The position numbers and the translations under genes were made by a program. The notes beneath the pieces were generated by a model, which was not told the origin of the DNA, did not search any database, and was given only the letters and a program-made list of their open reading frames with translations. Positions 18,607-28,237 of a DNA stretch of 64,000 nt are shown here, piece after piece. Each line of letters opens with the position of its first letter. Position 1 is the stretch's first letter. Source of the DNA: Gleimia sp. 6138-11-ORH1 (GTDB lineage Bacteria > Actinomycetota > Actinomycetes > Actinomycetales > Actinomycetaceae); contig NZ_JANUXV010000005.1 in NCBI RefSeq assembly GCF_024814355.1, forward strand, positions 1-64,000, in the 5' to 3' direction.

Positions 18607-19916
18607 TTATTAGCTGGCGCACGCCAGTGCTGGTCCTTTTAGGGCTACCACTGGTTGTATGGAAACCAACGATTCTTACAGTGACCAGCTGGTCCCTGTT
18701 CGTAGCTTTACTTGTTCTTATTGACGTGCTGCTGGCTCCCAATCTTCGGTTGCTCAGCATCCGCAGAGAACAGCCGAAAACAGTACGTGCCTTGCAGCCG
18801 TCTGCTTCAATCATTGAGCTGCGCAGTCCGAAAAAAATGAAAATCCAAGTCCGGGACGCTTGGCAGCCCAGCGCCCAAGCTGGTTACCCGAACTTAGAAA
18901 AGCACTTTGGAAATCGGCATACAGTCCAGTTGCTTCCAGAAGAGCCAAGCTACGTGGAGACTCCTTTACTTCCGGCGCGGAGAGGAAAGTTGTGGGCAGA
19001 CCATGTGACAGTGCGTTCCTGGGGGCCATTTGGTTTAGGTGGCAGACAGCTTTCCTTTAAGACTGCTACATTTTTAGAAGCCCTCCCTGCATTTCCGTCA
19101 ATCAAACAGCTTCCGAGGGCGCTGGCGAAACTACAAATCGCCGAGGGGCAAGCGTTAGCTAAACAGCGTGGGCAGGGAACTGAATTTGATTCACTGCGCG
19201 AATGGGTTGATGGTGATGATGTACGTTCGATTGACTGGCGGGCAACCGCCCGCCACGGGGAATCTATTATAGTACGCACTTGGCGCCCTCAGCGGGATCG
19301 TCACATTATGATGCTGTTAGATACTTCCCGAGTGTCAGCAGTGCGTTTAGGGGATGTTTCTCGTTTGGATGCGCAAATGGATGCAGCTCTTTTACTTGCT
19401 GGTGTTTGTGCTAAAGCAAATGACAATATTTCTTTAGTGGCTGGCTCTCAAGCTGTGCGCGCCAAGTGTATTCTTCCCCAGCGCAATCAGGTGTTAAATG
19501 CCATGTCTAAAACCATGACTGAGCTGCCGGCAGAGATTATCGAAGCTGATTGGAATAAATTGGCTCACTCGTTAAATGAGTTCGGTAATAAGCTTTCCCT
19601 ACTGGTGATTTTCTCTCCGGTGGAACCGCATATTCTGGAGGCTTCTTTGCTTCCAGTTTTAGCTACTTTACGTAAGCGCACTAAGGTACTAATTGCTTCA
19701 GTTATCGACCCTGATTTAACGGATTTAACTGAACAACGTAATTCTAAGACTGATCTTTATACCGCTGCCGCAGCGATCTCAGTGCGAGATGACCATGAAA
19801 AAGCTCTCCAAGGGTTACGAACTGCCGGAATTTCAATTGTGGAGGGAACTCCCCAGTCACTTCCTATGAAGGTGGTTGATCATTATCTACTGTTGAAATC
19901 CCAAGCAGAACTTTAA
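18603..19916 (+). CDS. DUF58 (VWA-like) protein
   Basis: A 437-residue protein with two N-terminal membrane segments (about residues 5-45) and the DUF58 signature GTEFDSLREWVDGDDVRSIDWRATAR (about 196-221) followed by a von Willebrand A-like domain (MMLLDTSRVSAVRLGD). It overlaps the moxR gene by ATGA. DUF58/MoxR pairs are implicated in protein quality control and envelope maturation; the specific client is unknown. Confidence 0.92.
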   Translation: MIISWRTPVLVLLGLPLVVWKPTILTVTSWSLFVALLVLIDVLLAPNLRLLSIRREQPKTVRALQPSASIIELRSPKKMKIQVRDAWQPSAQAGYPNLEKHFGNRHTVQLLPEEPSYVETPLLPARRGKLWADHVTVRSWGPFGLGGRQLSFKTATFLEALPAFPSIKQLPRALAKLQIAEGQALAKQRGQGTEFDSLREWVDGDDVRSIDWRATARHGESIIVRTWRPQRDRHIMMLLDTSRVSAVRLGDVSRLDAQMDAALLLAGVCAKANDNISLVAGSQAVRAKCILPQRNQVLNAMSKTMTELPAEIIEADWNKLAHSLNEFGNKLSLLVIFSPVEPHILEASLLPVLATLRKRTKVLIASVIDPDLTDLTEQRNSKTDLYTAAAAISVRDDHEKALQGLRTAGISIVEGTPQSLPMKVVDHYLLLKSQAEL

Positions 19917-19970
19917 ATTAAAAGAAGATTCTATAGGCGTTTTTGTTTCGCTTATTTTGAAAGGATTGTC

Positions 19971-20771
19971 ATGGAAACCCAAAATCACTTAGTTGCTGAC
20001 GATATTATCGTTGGCGAGGGGGTGGCTCTGGATGTCCCCAAGGCAAGCCCTGTTCAACGTATTTCCGCAGCCCTGATTGACGCTTTTATCACTGTTTTGC
20101 TTATTAGTGCGGTTTTTTATACTTTTTCCAATTACCTTCTTTTCAGTAACGCCGCTATTGCCCGCACCATTTCAATTAGTGTGATTGTGTTCTTCCTTGT
20201 AGTTATGCCCACGTTAATTGAAACGCTTTCTAAAGGTAAATCTGTGGGGCGGTTCATCATGGGGACGCGGGTGGTACGCACTGATCATGGGGCGATTTCT
20301 TTCCGACATGCTTTTACTCGCGCCATGATTGGAGTGATTGAAATCTGGTTATCAGCTGGATCTATTGCCGCGGTAAGCGTGTTTTTTTCAAAACATGGTT
20401 TGCGCGTTGGTGATTTCGCTGCGGGCACGCTGGTAATCGTTGATCGGATCCCGTTGCGGCTTACCCAGCCGATCTTGATGCCTAAAGAAATGGAAGCTTG
20501 GGCAAGTTCTGCTGATATTGGGAGTATTCCTACCCCTACAGCTTTAAGTGCCCGCCAGTTTTTGCTGCGTAAAGACACTCTAGCGCCAGCTTCACGTCAG
20601 GAAATTGGTTTACAGTTAGCCCAGCAACTACAAGAATTCGTTTACCCACTTCCCGCCCAAATGCCTCATCCGGAAGTTTTTATTAGTGCGATTTTAGCTG
20701 AGCGTAGTCGGCGCGCCACGCAGCGGGCTTTAGCTAATCAGAAGATTGCGCGGACGCTTTTAAGACAGTGA
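19971..20771 (+). CDS. RDD family membrane protein
   Basis: A 266-residue protein with an RDD domain (about residues 24-165): SPVQRISAALIDAFITVLL, then SKGKSVGRFIMGTRVVR and the basic HAFTRAMIG segment. The C-terminal 100 residues are soluble and proline/alanine-rich. The start has AAAGGATTG upstream. Last gene of the operon. In many actinobacteria an RDD gene here pairs with a SpoIIM-family gene; none is present in this window. Confidence 0.88.
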   Translation: METQNHLVADDIIVGEGVALDVPKASPVQRISAALIDAFITVLLISAVFYTFSNYLLFSNAAIARTISISVIVFFLVVMPTLIETLSKGKSVGRFIMGTRVVRTDHGAISFRHAFTRAMIGVIEIWLSAGSIAAVSVFFSKHGLRVGDFAAGTLVIVDRIPLRLTQPILMPKEMEAWASSADIGSIPTPTALSARQFLLRKDTLAPASRQEIGLQLAQQLQEFVYPLPAQMPHPEVFISAILAERSRRATQRALANQKIARTLLRQ

Positions 20772-20786
20772 TAGTTTATGCTCCGG

Positions 20787-21614
20787 TTAGAATTCTAGGT
20801 GATAGGGAATTCCGGGGCCCTGTTTGCTGGTAGCGGTTTGGATCGCGTTTTTCATTTGCTGGCGGCTTACTTTTTGTCCATCTTTCACGGTGAAAAGCTG
20901 TTTCATTCTGGCTAATTTTCGGCTGGCGACAGCCAGTAGTACATCTTTGTATTGTTCTGCGCCATGGAGTTTTCCAACAACATCTGTTCCCAAGTCGCGG
21001 TGGCTGAAATCGCAGGGGACTTCCTGGACGGTAAAGCCAGCTCTTAGCAGGTCAATGGTCATGCCTACTTCCACTCCCCAACCGTTTGCAAATGGCATGA
21101 CCTGATCCAGGGCTTGGCGGGTGATTAAGCGTTGGCCTGAAAGGGGGCATTGTGGTTTCCACCCGGTGGCTCGGTAGATTGCTTTGCGCGCTAGTTTGAC
21201 TGCGGTTTTGTTCTTCGGTTGTTTCGCCGGAAGTAGGGTGGCTATCGCGCAATCGACTTGGCCGGTTTGGAGGATTTCTATTAGGGCAGTTGCTTCTACT
21301 GCTGAGTCTGCTAAGTCTGCGTCGAGAAAGAGAATATCCCGGGGTTTTCCATTTTCGAGGTCGCGCATAGCAGCAACTTTCACTCCGGTTTCCATAGCGG
21401 ATGCTTTTCCACGGTTCACTGCGTGGCGGACTACTACGGCTCCGGCTCCGCGAGCGTAGTCTTGGGTGTTATCTGCTGAACCGTCATCTACTACGATGAG
21501 TAAGTCTACGCCCGGGAGGGCGCGGCAGGCGCGCACAGTGGCGGCGATTCGTCTGGCTTCATTATGAGCGGGGATAACTACTGCGATTTTGTTTTGCCGA
21601 CGGGTGGTTTCCAT
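20787..21614 (-). CDS. Family 2 glycosyltransferase
   Basis: A 275-residue GT-A fold enzyme without membrane segments. KIAVVIPAHNEARRI, VVDDGSADNTQ and the DXD-type LFLDADLAD are the donor-binding motifs; SHRDLGTDVVGKLHG lies in the acceptor half. The layout resembles DPM1- or GpgS-type enzymes, but the acceptor cannot be told. Converges with the RDD gene (15 nt between stops) and follows the DUF5926 gene. Confidence 0.85.
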   Translation of the reverse strand: METTRRQNKIAVVIPAHNEARRIAATVRACRALPGVDLLIVVDDGSADNTQDYARGAGAVVVRHAVNRGKASAMETGVKVAAMRDLENGKPRDILFLDADLADSAVEATALIEILQTGQVDCAIATLLPAKQPKNKTAVKLARKAIYRATGWKPQCPLSGQRLITRQALDQVMPFANGWGVEVGMTIDLLRAGFTVQEVPCDFSHRDLGTDVVGKLHGAEQYKDVLLAVASRKLARMKQLFTVKDGQKVSRQQMKNAIQTATSKQGPGIPYHLEF

Positions 21615-21675
21615 GGTTGCTCCAGTAAGTGCGTCCAGGCTGGGGATTATTTGTCCGTGGGTTAAGTGAATTTGT

Positions 21676-21699
21676 GCCCCGAGTTTCCTCGGGGCTTTT
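21676..21699 (+). terminator. Terminator-like hairpin between DUF5926 and glycosyltransferase genes
   Basis: A perfect 8-bp stem (gccccgag / ctcggggc), loop tttc, followed by TTTT on the plus strand only. Flanking genes run on the minus strand, where no T-tract follows, so it may instead be an mRNA-stabilising hairpin. Confidence 0.5.
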
Positions 21700-21703
21700 C
21701 ACT

Positions 21704-22588
21704 TTAGCGGAGTGAGACTTGGCGTGAGACCAGTCCGGCGCGGACTCTCCGTTCGGTTTCACTCAGTGGTTCAGTTGTTTGTAAGGCTTTTTCGAGTTCT
21801 TTCTCCAGAGTTTGTACTGCGTCTGTAAGTTCTTCTGCGTCTACTTTTTCTGGGAATTCAAAGACGGGGATAGATAGTCCGGCGGCACGGAACGCGCCGA
21901 TACAGCGGGAGTTGCGTCCCAGGGTTAGTTTATCGGCTGCTCCTAGGCGGGCGAGGGCGGTAAGTAGTTCTGTTTCGTCCTCGTCACGGATCCAGCGTAC
22001 GAAGATTTTGGTCATGTCGTGCCAGTAGGTGTGGTTGGTACCGGGGATTGCTTTGGTGGGGATAAGTTCGGTGGCTGATTCTTCGATTGCGGCTTTGGCT
22101 TCAGCGGCTTTTGCTGAGCCGGGCGCCAACCAGAATCCCAGGTCGCCTTTGAGTTCCAGTTTGTCGTATTCGGCAACGATTTCATCTAAGCGGGGGCCGG
22201 CTACGCGGACATCTACGGCGATTACGGCTGGTTCGGCTTCTCCTGCTTCAACCAGTTTTGCGTGATCGAGGGCAGCTACGATTGCAACTCCCAGGTCGTG
22301 GCTGTTGTCGCCAGTGCGGGAGCGGGTTTGCAGGGCGATGAGGATTTCACCATCGGCGCGGATCATCGCAGTAGCGGCATCTGGGAGGACGGTTACAAAG
22401 GTGATTTCTTTTTCGCCGTATTCTTTGGTTAGTTTTGCTTTAAGGGTGGCTGCGGGGAGGATTTCTCGCATGGCAACCAATTCGCGTTCTGCGGGTAGCC
22501 CAGCAAAGGGGCGTGCTACGTGGGGGATTACTGGCAGGGCTGGTTTGATTGGTCCGGTTACTTTTTTACGGCGAGAGGCTTTGCCCAT
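21704..22588 (-). CDS. DUF5926 family protein
   Basis: A 294-residue soluble protein starting MGKASRRKKVTGPIKP, the typical basic start of the actinobacterial DUF5926 family. No catalytic motif is recognised. Divergent from pgm. Function unknown. Confidence 0.8.
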   Translation of the reverse strand: MGKASRRKKVTGPIKPALPVIPHVARPFAGLPAERELVAMREILPAATLKAKLTKEYGEKEITFVTVLPDAATAMIRADGEILIALQTRSRTGDNSHDLGVAIVAALDHAKLVEAGEAEPAVIAVDVRVAGPRLDEIVAEYDKLELKGDLGFWLAPGSAKAAEAKAAIEESATELIPTKAIPGTNHTYWHDMTKIFVRWIRDEDETELLTALARLGAADKLTLGRNSRCIGAFRAAGLSIPVFEFPEKVDAEELTDAVQTLEKELEKALQTTEPLSETERRVRAGLVSRQVSLR

Positions 22589-22713
22589 GTTTTTCTTCTT
22601 TCTGTCCAGTTTTTCTTTCCCGAGGGCGGCGCCCCACGGTACTGGTTAGTTTTACGGTTTCGCCTTATTTTACCGAGTTTTTGAGTGCTTTTACAGGTGG
22701 GGTGGTTAAAACT

Positions 22714-22742
22714 GTGACAAATCGTTTTCTTCCTGCGAAAAT
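22714..22742 (+). promoter_or_regulatory. Promoter of pgm (leaderless type)
   Basis: GTGACA (-35), a 17-nt spacer and GAAAAT (-10) end 6 nt before the pgm ATG. No convincing ribosome site precedes that ATG, which fits a leaderless transcript. Confidence 0.5.
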
Positions 22743-22748
22743 GGGTTT

Positions 22749-24428
22749 ATGCATGAAAGAGCGGGCACTGTTGCCAAACCAGAAGATTTAATTAATGTTG
22801 AAGAGCTTTTAAACTCGTACTACGAGTTAGAGCCTGATGTGAATGTGGCTGATCAAAAGGTTGTTTTTGGAACTTCCGGTCACCGCGGTAGTTCTTTGGA
22901 TCGGGCTTTTAATGAGGCTCATATTGTGGCTACCACGGCTGCGATTGTTGAGTATCGCAAGGCGCAGGGGTTTGATGGCCCTTTGTTTATTGGACGTGAT
23001 ACTCACGCGTTGTCTGAGCCTGCGTGGCGGTCAGCTTTGGAAGTTTTAGTTGCCGCTGGGGTTGATGTTTATGTTGATAGCCGTAACTCTTATACTCCTA
23101 CTCCCGCGGTTTCTCACGCTATTTTGAAAGCTAATGGGGCGGGGACTCCAACTGGAGTGCGTTTGTCTGGTTCTGGTTTAGCTGATGGGATTGTGGTGAC
23201 TCCGTCGCATAATCCTCCGCGTGATGGCGGGTTTAAGTACAATCCTCCCCATGGTGGTCCAGCTGATTCTGACGCAACCAGTGTGATTGCTGCTCGCGCA
23301 AATGAGATTTTAGCTTCGGGTTGGTCTGCGGTAGCTCGTTACACGGCAAATGATTTGTTGGAACACCCGCGGGTGCATCGCTATGATTTCCGCGCTAATT
23401 ACGTTGCGGACTTAAGTTCCATTATTGATATGGATGCGATCCGTAATGCTGGCGTGCGTATTGGAGCTGACCCGCTTGGTGGCGCTTCGGTAGATTACTG
23501 GGCGGCCATCGGTGAACACTACGGTCTGGATCTAACGGTGGTTAATCCGAAGGTTGATCCTACGTGGCGTTTCATGACTTTAGACTGGGATGGAAAGATC
23601 CGTATGGATTGTTCCTCTCCTAATGCAATGGCTTCGTTACGTAAGCTGATGACTCCGGATGCTTCTGGGAAGACTCCCTATGATGTGGCACATGGTAATG
23701 ATGCGGATTCTGACCGCCATGGGATTGTTACTGCTGATGGTTTGTTAAATCCTAACCATTATTTGGCGGTGGCTATTGAATACTTATTTAATCATCGCCC
23801 TAAGTGGCGTAAGGACTGTGCGGTGGGTAAGACTTTAGTGTCTTCCGCGCTGATTGACCGAGTAGTGGCTGATTTGGGTCGCGATTTGGTGGAAGTTCCG
23901 GTTGGTTTCAAGTATTTCGTCCCCGGTTTGCTGGATGGTTCAGTTGGTTTCGGCGGGGAAGAGTCTGCGGGAGCGTCTTTCTTACGTAAGGATGGGACTG
24001 TGTGGACTACCGACAAAGACGGAATCATCCTGTGCTTGTTAGCTGCTGAAATGATTGCTGTTACCGGCAAGACTCCTTCACAGTTACATAAAGAGCAGGT
24101 GGAGCGCTTTGGGGCTTCTGCGTATGCGCGGATTGATTCAGCAGCTACGCGAGAAGAAAAAGCGAAATTGGCGAAGCTTTCACCTGCTGATGTGACCGCT
24201 ACTGAGCTGGCCGGTGAAGAGATTACGGCTCGGTTAGTTGAAGCTCCAGGAAATGGAGCGGCGATTGGCGGGCTAAAGGTAACTACTGAGAACGCTTGGT
24301 TTGCGGCACGTCCATCTGGCACGGAAGACGTATATAAAATTTATGCGGAAAGTTTCCTGGGAGCAGACCATTTGGCGCTGGTACAAGAGCAGGCGAAAGT
24401 GGTTGTTTCTGACGCTTTAGCACAGTAG
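22749..24428 (+). CDS. pgm: Phosphoglucomutase (alpha-D-glucose phosphate-specific)
   Basis: A 559-residue enzyme interconverting glucose 1- and 6-phosphate. It aligns from the first residues with the E. coli Pgm type ([17 protein letters not shown]..., [11 protein letters not shown]). The phosphoserine loop is [11 protein letters not shown], metal loop DADSDRHGI, sugar loop [10 protein letters not shown], phosphate loop [14 protein letters not shown]. Full length. It feeds glycogen and nucleotide-sugar synthesis. Confidence 0.96.
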   Translation: MHERAGTVAKPEDLINVEELLNSYYELEPDVNVADQKVVFGTSGHRGSSLDRAFNEAHIVATTAAIVEYRKAQGFDGPLFIGRDTHALSEPAWRSALEVLVAAGVDVYVDSRNSYTPTPAVSHAILKANGAGTPTGVRLSGSGLADGIVVTPSHNPPRDGGFKYNPPHGGPADSDATSVIAARANEILASGWSAVARYTANDLLEHPRVHRYDFRANYVADLSSIIDMDAIRNAGVRIGADPLGGASVDYWAAIGEHYGLDLTVVNPKVDPTWRFMTLDWDGKIRMDCSSPNAMASLRKLMTPDASGKTPYDVAHGNDADSDRHGIVTADGLLNPNHYLAVAIEYLFNHRPKWRKDCAVGKTLVSSALIDRVVADLGRDLVEVPVGFKYFVPGLLDGSVGFGGEESAGASFLRKDGTVWTTDKDGIILCLLAAEMIAVTGKTPSQLHKEQVERFGASAYARIDSAATREEKAKLAKLSPADVTATELAGEEITARLVEAPGNGAAIGGLKVTTENAWFAARPSGTEDVYKIYAESFLGADHLALVQEQAKVVVSDALAQ

Positions 24429-24450
24429 TTTCCCAGTTTTATTTGGATTA

Positions 24451-24484
24451 GGGAGTGACTCGTAGATGCGAGTGACTCCCTTTT
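24451..24484 (+). terminator. Terminator of pgm
   Basis: The stem gggagtgactcg / cgagtgactccc (one mismatch) with a 6-nt loop is followed by TTTTCCTTTT. Confidence 0.85.
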
Positions 24485-24712
24485 CCTTTTACCACACGAT
24501 AGATAATGGAATACTTCTCCACTTGTTTCTCTGGATCCCAAACGGCTTGGCGCGTGACTGCTAATCCAGCAGGGCTTTGGCTTTGTTCCAAGCTCACTTC
24601 AATCTTTTCAGGAAAACTTTATGAAAGTTTACAGGTTTTCAAGTAAAAACTCCCATCCCAAGGTAAGCAGTATCTCACCACTGTCGAGGGTAATTAATTC
24701 CCGGCATACCGC
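24485..24712. other. Gap between pgm and MFS gene
   Basis: No convincing gene. On the minus strand an open stretch of 49 codons (24597-24448, GTG start, ending RVVKGKGSHSHLRVTP) reads like protein but has no ribosome site, and its last codons coincide with the pgm terminator hairpin. Confidence 0.4.
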
Positions 24713-24718
24713 TAGAAT
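24713..24718 (+). promoter_or_regulatory. Leaderless -10 element of the MFS gene
   Basis: TAGAAT ends 6 nt before the GTG at 24725. No ribosome site precedes that codon. Confidence 0.55.
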
Positions 24719-24724
24719 TTGAAT

Positions 24725-25939
24725 GTGCTGAAAAACTATCGTGAAATCTTAAGTATCCCCGGAGCCTGGCAATTTTCTGCCGCCGGACTAATTGCGCGTT
24801 TCCCTATGTCTATAGTTGGAATCGCGCAAATTCTCATGATTACTGCCCTTTATGACTCTTATACTTTAGCGGGGCAAGTCAGCGCAGCCAGTATAATTTC
24901 CTATGCGATTTTCGCTCCTCTCCTGGCCAAACTCGTAGACCGCTACGGGCAAGCAAAAATAATGACACCAGCTTTAATAATCTGCGTCACCGCCCTGGGG
25001 TTACTAATCAGCAGCGCCTTTCTTAAAGCAGCTCCGCTCTATCTTTACCTCTTCACTTCAATTGCCGGAGCTTCTTCAGGATCACTGGGAGCCTTAGTCA
25101 GGTCGCGCTGGACTATGGTAGTGAAAACTCCAGCGCAAATGCACACTGCCTACGCTATGGAATCCACCATCGACGAATTCGTGTACGTTGTGGGTCCCGT
25201 TTTAGCTACTCTCCTAACCACCAGTATTCACCCCGCTGCCGGTTTAGTTCTAGCAATCACTTTCACGCTCACCGGTGGAGCCTGGCTACTGAGCCAAAAA
25301 GCCACTGAACCACCCGCAAATGTAAAGCAGATAAGTGGACCGCAAACGCAGATCATTCTCCACCCGTTAATCCTCTCCCTCGGACTGGTATACCTATGTG
25401 CGGGAACAGTTTTCGGTTCCATCGACGTAGCCGTAGTGGCCTTCACTGACGAACTCGGAAATAAAACCATGGCCGGCGTCCTCCTGGGAATCTTCGCCGC
25501 CGGATCAATGGTTGCCGGACTTCTCTACGGCTCCCGCACCTGGCGTTTTCCCCTATGGAAACTATTCGTCTTAGGCGTAACCGCCCTGGCAATTGGAACT
25601 ACTCTCATCACCTTCTCAAATACAAACTTCTCCATGGCGCTAACCATGTTCATCACCGGCTTCACTATCAGCCCCACCATGATTAACGTAAACACCATGG
25701 TGCAACGCACCGTTTCTGCAAACCAACTCACCGAAGGCCTCACCTGGATGTCCACCTTCATGTCCATCGGCATTTCCTTAGGGGCGGCACTCACCGGAAG
25801 AATCATTGACCACACCAACTCAGCCGGTGGCTTCACCGTCGCGATTGTAGCCGCCTGGGTAATGGCTACTATCACCCTAGCAGCCATTCCAATTCTGCGA
25901 AAAGCCTCCCAAGCAACTGACGTAATGGGAACACACTAA
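24725..25939 (+). CDS. MFS transporter
   Basis: A 404-residue, 12-segment major facilitator protein; LAKLVDRYGQAK is the loop 2-3 motif. It resembles drug/solute efflux carriers of actinobacteria; the substrate is unknown. I place the start at GTG 24725 because a -10 hexamer ends 6 nt earlier; a TTG two codons upstream is the alternative. Third codon positions are noticeably richer in C than in the pgm gene next to it. Confidence 0.85.
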   Translation: MLKNYREILSIPGAWQFSAAGLIARFPMSIVGIAQILMITALYDSYTLAGQVSAASIISYAIFAPLLAKLVDRYGQAKIMTPALIICVTALGLLISSAFLKAAPLYLYLFTSIAGASSGSLGALVRSRWTMVVKTPAQMHTAYAMESTIDEFVYVVGPVLATLLTTSIHPAAGLVLAITFTLTGGAWLLSQKATEPPANVKQISGPQTQIILHPLILSLGLVYLCAGTVFGSIDVAVVAFTDELGNKTMAGVLLGIFAAGSMVAGLLYGSRTWRFPLWKLFVLGVTALAIGTTLITFSNTNFSMALTMFITGFTISPTMINVNTMVQRTVSANQLTEGLTWMSTFMSIGISLGAALTGRIIDHTNSAGGFTVAIVAAWVMATITLAAIPILRKASQATDVMGTH

Positions 25940-26000
25940 TCTGCTAAGCTTCCTCTAAATACTGTTTTCAACACAATCAAAATTCACAAAGGACACCAGC

Positions 26001-26885
26001 TTGGACCTGCTAATCAGTTTACTCCCCTCCCTCATGTTCGGAGGTATGAACGTATTAACCGGATACATCGGCGGAAAACCTCGACAACAAAACCTCGGGT
26101 TAGCTTTGGGAGCTGGCACTCTCTCCCTGTGCCTACTTCCCCTCATCAACCACAGCTGGTCACTGCACACATTCACCCTTGGTTTCCTCGGAGCCGTGTT
26201 CTGGTCCTGCGGTCAAGTATTTCTTCTCCTAGCATTCAAATACCAAGGCGTCTCCAGATCCATGCCCGTCATTGTCGGCGTGCAACTTGTACAAAATGCT
26301 CTAATTGGAGTGCTCCTATTAGGGGAATGGCGTTCCCCCATAGCTTTCACCCTGGGATTCACTGCCCTGACTATGATTATCACCGGCATCTACTCCACCA
26401 GTTGGCATGAAAAAACCTCCGTCCAAACCGGAACTTTCAACCTTAAAAAAGGCATGACCGCTTCGATTATTTCTGGAATGTTCTACGCCATCTATCCGGC
26501 AATGTTCCAATACTATAAGCTTCCCACCGAAGACGTACTGGGCCCTATGGGAATCTCTATCCTCACCTGCGGAATCATCTTCACCGTACTTTTGCGCCCA
26601 ATCGACCCCGTTCCAGTCCTAAACCGAAAACTAACTTTTCTAATGGTTCCCGGCATGATGTGGGCCTTAGGTAACTTAGCGTTACTTACTTCCGCGACCA
26701 AACTGGGCATTGCCACCGGCTTCACCCTCTCACAGCTAGGGGTAGTTATTTCCACCCTGGGAGGAATCTACATTCTGGGAGAAAAACGAAGCCAGAAAGA
26801 AAAAATCTTCGTATTTATAGGCATTGCCCTGGTAGTAACCGGTGGAATCCTATTAGGTATAGCCAAAAGCTACGAAATTAATTGA
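26001..26885 (+). CDS. GRP-family (GlcU/RbsU-like) sugar transporter
   Basis: A 294-residue protein with ten membrane segments. The start MDLLISLLPSLMFGGMNV and the internal repeat structure match the glucose/ribose porter family within the drug/metabolite transporter superfamily, which imports sugars with protons. It starts at TTG with AAAGGA upstream. Probable second gene after the MFS carrier; which sugar is unknown. Confidence 0.78.
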   Translation: MDLLISLLPSLMFGGMNVLTGYIGGKPRQQNLGLALGAGTLSLCLLPLINHSWSLHTFTLGFLGAVFWSCGQVFLLLAFKYQGVSRSMPVIVGVQLVQNALIGVLLLGEWRSPIAFTLGFTALTMIITGIYSTSWHEKTSVQTGTFNLKKGMTASIISGMFYAIYPAMFQYYKLPTEDVLGPMGISILTCGIIFTVLLRPIDPVPVLNRKLTFLMVPGMMWALGNLALLTSATKLGIATGFTLSQLGVVISTLGGIYILGEKRSQKEKIFVFIGIALVVTGGILLGIAKSYEIN

Positions 26886-26891
26886 TAGGCT
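26886..26891 (+). promoter_or_regulatory. Leaderless -10 element of the App1 gene
   Basis: TAGGCT starts right after the upstream stop codon and ends 6 nt before the GTG at 26898, with no good ribosome site. Confidence 0.4.
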
Positions 26892-26897
26892 ATTAAG

Positions 26898-28157
26898 GTG
26901 ATTCTTACAGCAGTAACCCGTTTCGGAGACTTCTTTAACGCCACCATCGCGCAACTAATGCACGAGCTAGGTTGGCGTCCTGAAATGATCGGCTACGGCG
27001 GTGTAGGGTCAGAAACTGAAGCCCGCATCATTGGGCGCGCTCTCATGTCCCCCACTCCTTTCGAAGAACGTTTCGAAGCCTGGGCAAAAAATGTTGGGGT
27101 CCCCACTGTTCACGACGTAGCAGAACTGGCTACCTCAGTGAAACTTCCCGGCGTGAACCTGATAGCCGACGCCCTCGGAGAAAACTATCAATCCCCCAGC
27201 GGCGACCCAACTTCTTCCGACTCGCGTGGCGAACGGGGTTGGCGCCAGTTCATTGACGCGCAAATCCCCTTCCAACCCGTCTTAGTAACCCTCGGAAAAG
27301 CTCGCAAAGTCCTCAACGCTGACCGAGGTGGCTACGTGGATGTAGTCCTCAAAAATCACGCGCTGGAACCCGGCTGGCAAATCGCCACCATCCAAGCCTT
27401 AGACGCAAGAGCCGTGGAACGCGGGGATAAACGCGTGCGAGCTTCCAAACCCATGCTGGTGCCCGTGCGGATTATTTCCACCCAAGAATCGCATGGCATT
27501 ATTTCTGACGTAGATGACACGGTAATGATTTCTTGGCTTCCACGCCCCATCGTGGCCGCTAAAAATGCTTTCTTCACCTACGTTTCAGACCGGCAGGCAG
27601 TTCCGGGAATGAGTAAATTCCTGCAATTCCTCTCCCATTCTCACGCCACTAAAACCTTGGCAGATTCAGAACAGGTGAAGAAATTCCTGCCTCCTACCGT
27701 CTATCTTTCAACCGGCGCTTGGAACGTAGCGCCCAGTTTGCGGCGTTTCCTGGCCCGCGGTATTTTCCCCGCTGGCATTCCTCTGATGAGCGACTGGGGC
27801 CCCTCCCAAACTGGTTGGTTCCGTTCCGGCCCTGAGCATAAGCGAAAAGAACTACGCCGACTAACCCAACTGGCTCCGCATATCAAGTGGTTCCTAGTAG
27901 GTGACGACGGTCAGCATGACCCGCAACTTTACGCCGAATTTGCGAAAGAATTCCCAGATCGCGTAGCTGGGATTATGATTCGCACGCTCACTCCCGCTGA
28001 GCTGATTCTTTCTTCTGGCAAGCCCAGTGCCTTAGGGCAGCTTTCGCAGGTTTTCGAGGGCGTTCCCGATACTATTCCCGTTTACGTGGGGCATGATGGT
28101 TTTGATTTAGCTCGTCAAGGTCGGATTAGTGGTCTTATAAAATCAAGCTACCGGTAA
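26898..28157 (+). CDS. App1-type phosphatidate phosphatase domain protein
   Basis: A 419-residue protein of the App1 (DUF2183) family. The HAD-like motif ISDVDDTVM (about residues 196-204), then TYLSTGAWNVAPSLRRFL and LVGDDGQHDPQLYAEFA give the catalytic set; the N-terminal half is the family's beta-rich domain (GWRPEMIGYGGVGS). The yeast relative dephosphorylates phosphatidate; the bacterial substrate is unproven. It follows the sugar transporter by 12 nt. Confidence 0.87.
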   Translation: MILTAVTRFGDFFNATIAQLMHELGWRPEMIGYGGVGSETEARIIGRALMSPTPFEERFEAWAKNVGVPTVHDVAELATSVKLPGVNLIADALGENYQSPSGDPTSSDSRGERGWRQFIDAQIPFQPVLVTLGKARKVLNADRGGYVDVVLKNHALEPGWQIATIQALDARAVERGDKRVRASKPMLVPVRIISTQESHGIISDVDDTVMISWLPRPIVAAKNAFFTYVSDRQAVPGMSKFLQFLSHSHATKTLADSEQVKKFLPPTVYLSTGAWNVAPSLRRFLARGIFPAGIPLMSDWGPSQTGWFRSGPEHKRKELRRLTQLAPHIKWFLVGDDGQHDPQLYAEFAKEFPDRVAGIMIRTLTPAELILSSGKPSALGQLSQVFEGVPDTIPVYVGHDGFDLARQGRISGLIKSSYR

Positions 28158-28237
28158 ACGCATTTACCGTTGGTTTCCTAAGCGACTAAAAGCGACCTCG
28201 GTTTTCTGCTTTTAACCCGACTTACTGCTGGTATACC

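Noticed and set aside
24448-24597. 49-codon minus-strand frame after pgm
   Set aside because: No ribosome site, and it overlaps the pgm terminator; too short to support.
28165-28215. taaaagc/gctttta hairpin after the App1 gene
   Set aside because: Weak A/T-rich 7-bp stem with a long loop; not confident as a terminator.
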